Of a DNA stretch of 64,000 bases, positions 61,417 through 64,000 are shown in pieces. The position numbers were made by a program, and so were the translations under genes. A model generated the notes under the pieces. The model ran no database searches and had not been told where the DNA came from. It worked only from the letters and a program-made list of their open reading frames with translations. Source of the stretch: Planctomycetia bacterium (GTDB taxonomy: Bacteria; Planctomycetota; UBA8108; SXIK01); NCBI GenBank assembly GCA_005772855.1, contig SXIK01000173.1, positions 1-64,000 of the forward strand, read 5' to 3'. Each line of letters begins with the position of its first letter. Positions within the stretch are counted from its first letter, which is position 1.

Positions 61417-61727
61417 CAAGGCCTTTCGTTCACGGCTGGGCCAACTGGAGCCCACCCCTTGATTCCGTCCTGGCGTCGGGCCCACGGAACGTATCCCGGG
61501 ATGGCTTCTTGACTGAAGCCGCGCATTCTAAGGCGATCTTCCAGAGTCGGCAACGCAGGCACGGCCAGGGAGCTGGAATGCGCCCCGCGAATGAAGCCGG
61601 CGTGACACCAGGAGACCCTTGAGCAAATCTTTTTGGAGATGCCCGCGAGGCCACCTACAATCACGCGAAAATCTCGGGTCTCAACACCACCGTGGCTTTC
61701 AATATCCAAAGGGCGAACTCTGTGACC
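61417..61727. other. Intergenic region between serS and the 61728 gene
   Basis: About 310 bp between divergent genes. No repeat copy, hairpin or supportable small gene. It probably holds both promoters. Confidence 0.45.
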
Positions 61728-62690
61728 ATGCAGGATGAACGGACAGCGGCCGATGTGCTCCAGTGCTTCCTCACCGGAGACGCGAGGGCTGCCGACCTGG
61801 ATGCGGTCGCCAGAAGGCTCGGCGTGACGAGCCTCAGCGAGCTCTGCGAAAACCTCGCCGCAGCATTTGGAGGCTTGCTGCGGGTCGACCTCCTTCTCAG
61901 CGACGTGGCGCGCAAACTCAGCCTGTTCCTGAACGGCAAGATAGCGCGAGATGAGATGTCACTCTGGGTGAACTGCGCCCATTCGATAGTGACTTCGGAC
62001 AGGGTGCACCAGTTCTCGCCCCAGTGGGACAACGATACCCGGGCTTCGGCGGGTTCAGGCCTCGGACCGACCTTGCGGCTGCTCTCATTCCTGTTCGACC
62101 CGCAACACACAGCCCCACAATTCAAGATTCGTAGCACGCTCTTTCGCATCCTGAGGCACCTCAATGCGTCTCAAGCTGTCCCCCTTCGCGGCTTTCTGCC
62201 ATCGCTCTTTCGCGACATGGGCATGTTGAGGTTCTTCGTGGTCGCAAACCCACCGCACTTCTCGCTCGAAGCTCCAAACCAGTGGGTCGACGTTGGACTG
62301 GCAGGCACCACCGGCGACGACATTCGCCTCATCCCCCTTTCGATCTTTACTCGGCGCTTTTTCCACGACGAGCTACCGGGGATAGTCTCGGACGCATCGG
62401 CTCGATTGGGCACGGAGCGATGTGCCTGCGACCGCTTCGCCTACCATCCCGAAAACAATCAGGCAATCTCGCTCCTTGAGCGCTATCCAGACTTGAACAG
62501 AATTCCAGTTACTTTTCAGTACTTCATTGATGAAAACGGCCTCGCGGAAATCATCATCCAAGCGCAGGAGATCCGCCGGGAGCATGTTCGGTTCGCAGTG
62601 AAGCTTTTTTGTCTCCAGAACGAGGTAGGGCGGGCCATGCTCGACGACCACCATGTCTCTTGTGCACAAGGAGCTCCATGGGCCCTCTGA
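61728..62690 (+). CDS. Hypothetical protein
   Basis: A protein of about 320 aa from the ATG at 61728; the ORF extends to a GTG at 61692. No family recognised. It looks globular, with helical segments (ADLDAVARRLGVTSLSELCE, LRRVDLLLS-like region) and a beta-rich middle (FFVVANPPHFSLEAPNQWVD, DDIRLIPLSIFTRRFFHDEL). No signal peptide or membrane helix. Its end overlaps the transglutaminase-like gene by 13 bp, suggesting co-translation and a linked role. Confidence 0.7.
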   Translation: MQDERTAADVLQCFLTGDARAADLDAVARRLGVTSLSELCENLAAAFGGLLRVDLLLSDVARKLSLFLNGKIARDEMSLWVNCAHSIVTSDRVHQFSPQWDNDTRASAGSGLGPTLRLLSFLFDPQHTAPQFKIRSTLFRILRHLNASQAVPLRGFLPSLFRDMGMLRFFVVANPPHFSLEAPNQWVDVGLAGTTGDDIRLIPLSIFTRRFFHDELPGIVSDASARLGTERCACDRFAYHPENNQAISLLERYPDLNRIPVTFQYFIDENGLAEIIIQAQEIRREHVRFAVKLFCLQNEVGRAMLDDHHVSCAQGAPWAL

Positions 62691-64000
62691 CTCTGTCGGG
62701 GCGGAAGCCTCAGCTCATCCTGACTTTTGTCTCCTTGATCGCCGCTCCGGGTAGTTGGACCCTGGCCGAGGAGGCCGCGAGCAGCGATAGAGACGAATGG
62801 CACAAGCTCTTTCTCGCCGGAGCGCTCGCAGGCCACATGCGAATCGTGGAGCGGCAGCTTGCAGACGGAGGCTTCGTCACGACGATGATGCAGAAGCTGG
62901 TCTTGAAGCGCGACACAACGGTGTTGGAAACTGAGGCAACCTCGTCCGTGGAGGAGGACCGGGAAGGTCGCATCCGAGGTTTTAGTGTTCGCCAGAGACT
63001 TTCAAGTCAGGCATCCGAGGTAGTGGGAAGACTTGTGGGCGCCGACCTCGAGATTACCGAGGACGATGGCGGTCCAGGCCCTGGATCGAAGAAGACACCG
63101 CGTCGCTCAAGGCTACCATCAGATCCGACGGCTGTTGGACCCCACCGCATGGAGAGGATTCTTGACGAGAAGCTCCGTACCGCCGGTGACTCGGTCCAGC
63201 TCAGGGTCTTCATCCCCGAGCTCCGTAAATTTGGGCTTCAAAAAAGTAGCCTGGAAGCGGAAGAAACTGTCGAGCTCGATGGGACCAGGCAAAAGCTGCG
63301 CAGGATTCGCTCCACGCTCGACCTGTTGGCAGAGATTCCAACCCTTCAGTGGATCGATCCCGCAGGCAACCTCCAAAAGTCCACGATGCCGCTCCTCGGC
63401 ACGGAGCTCAAGACCCTTCGCTCGACGATGGCAGAAATCCTCAAGTCCGACTTGACCTCACCCCCTGAGATTTTTCTCGCGACAAGCGTTCCAGTTGAAG
63501 GCCGGGTCGACCCCAGCCGAAACCACATTACTTATAAAATTACCGCGAAGAAGAAGGCGATGCCCTTTGAGGGCAACCGCAAACTCTTCCCCGCGGCAGG
63601 CCAGGAGGAGCTTCGGCCAGGCACCCGTCAGGAGCGGTGGCTCCGCGTGAAGCGAGTGCCTCATGGGAACCCCTTGCAGCTCCCCATTTCGCCAGCACCG
63701 GAGCTAGAAGAATACCTGAGGCCCAACGCATGGATCCAATCGGACGACGAGCTGATCCGAGCCGCAGCCAGAAAAGCGCAGGGCGGCGAAACCGATGCTG
63801 TGCAGGTTTCGATCAAGCTCGAGAGCTGGGTCCATGACACCATCGCGCGAAAGAACCTTGGCACGGCGTTCGCGTCGGCCAGGGAGGTGCTCCACGAAAA
63901 GGAAGGCGACTGCACCGAACACGCAGTGCTTCTGGCTGCGCTTCTGCGTGCCATCGGGGTGCCGTCCAGGGTGGTCGCCGGGCTCGTCTATTACAATGGC
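62678..64000 (+). CDS. Transglutaminase-like protein, exported (3' truncated by window)
   Basis: Missing from the ORF track because it runs off the window. Start ATG at 62678 with an excellent RBS (AAGGAG, 5-nt spacer), overlapping the previous gene. 441 codons are visible. A short signal-like N-terminus (LILTFVSLIAAPGSWTLA) precedes a long domain, then the transglutaminase core begins: SAREVLHEKEGDCTEHAVLL with the catalytic Cys, and LLRAIGVPSRVVAGLVYYNG. The His and Asp of the triad should follow outside. Many such proteins are papain-like proteases or crosslinkers. Confidence 0.85.
   Translation, partial: MGPLTLSGRKPQLILTFVSLIAAPGSWTLAEEAASSDRDEWHKLFLAGALAGHMRIVERQLADGGFVTTMMQKLVLKRDTTVLETEATSSVEEDREGRIRGFSVRQRLSSQASEVVGRLVGADLEITEDDGGPGPGSKKTPRRSRLPSDPTAVGPHRMERILDEKLRTAGDSVQLRVFIPELRKFGLQKSSLEAEETVELDGTRQKLRRIRSTLDLLAEIPTLQWIDPAGNLQKSTMPLLGTELKTLRSTMAEILKSDLTSPPEIFLATSVPVEGRVDPSRNHITYKITAKKKAMPFEGNRKLFPAAGQEELRPGTRQERWLRVKRVPHGNPLQLPISPAPELEEYLRPNAWIQSDDELIRAAARKAQGGETDAVQVSIKLESWVHDTIARKNLGTAFASAREVLHEKEGDCTEHAVLLAALLRAIGVPSRVVAGLVYYNG

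Overview
The window is a G+C-rich (about 60% by eye), gene-dense bacterial chromosome segment with no rRNA, tRNA, CRISPR array, phage or plasmid module that I can recognise. Gene content points to a member of the Planctomycetota or a close relative, probably an uncultured lineage. The pointers are a secreted cohesin-like protein ending in the two-repeat dockerin/EF-hand tail common in that phylum, a decayed C-terminus of a DUF1501-type protein, FHA/serine-threonine kinase and AAA/TPR/GAF regulators, a stand-alone MshEN domain protein, a 'TraF_2'-type outer-membrane protein, and several lipoproteins with a Gram-negative lipobox. This assignment is inference from protein families, not from a marker gene.

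Layout. 1-1012: 3' end of ftsH and a shared terminator. 1044-5620 (minus): nitrogen-sensing operon glnD-glnB/K-amt. 5731-6975: EboE-like TIM-barrel protein, divergent from glnD. 7088-9411: dockerin protein, SDR dehydrogenase and a DUF1501 remnant. 9574-9716: first copy of an interspersed repeat. 9770-16089 (minus): a giant ATPase-TPR-GAF-degenerate GGDEF-Fis regulator and a YihY/BrkB membrane protein. 16090-24130: ECF sigma/anti-sigma pair, envelope proteins, rluD-like pseudouridine synthase, a putative small zinc-ribbon protein and a MITE-like inverted-repeat element. 24160-29055: housekeeping run rsmD-plsC-ispH-trmB-uvrC. 29114-30025 (minus): STAS/HATPase partner-switching pair. 30064-30470: an expanded repeat copy. 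30599-34013: MshEN protein and mutS. 34135-36939 (minus): FHA/kinase with an ATPase nested inside the kinase domain. 37245-41464 (minus): YyaL/SPATA20-type thioredoxin-fold protein and 2-oxoacid dehydrogenase E1 beta/alpha. 41659-46530: lipoprotein, carboxypeptidase-regulatory-like repeat protein and an outer-membrane protein. 46647-53261: tex, LarA-like protein, a METTL20-like methyltransferase, a VOC fusion and mutY. 53425-61416 (mostly minus): AsmA-like protein with tsaB, a lipoprotein, an MscS/cyclic-nucleotide channel and serS. 61728-64000: an unknown protein overlapping a transglutaminase-like protein that runs off the window.

The strongest unusual items are these. (1) The 934-aa protein at 34135-36939 has Ser/Thr kinase motifs split by about 510 residues between catalytic loop and DFG; the insert is an AAA/STAND-type ATPase module whose own Walker motifs look degenerate. 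(2) The 1637-aa regulator at 9770-14683 appears to carry a catalytically dead GGDEF domain before its Fis helix-turn-helix. (3) At least six copies of an undescribed palindromic intergenic repeat (60-400 bp) lie in both orientations. (4) A roughly 285-bp element with long terminal inverted repeats sits upstream of rsmD. Small ORFs with convincing ribosome binding sites or motifs, a likely frameshift at the end of the 43033 gene, and a pseudogene are also recorded.
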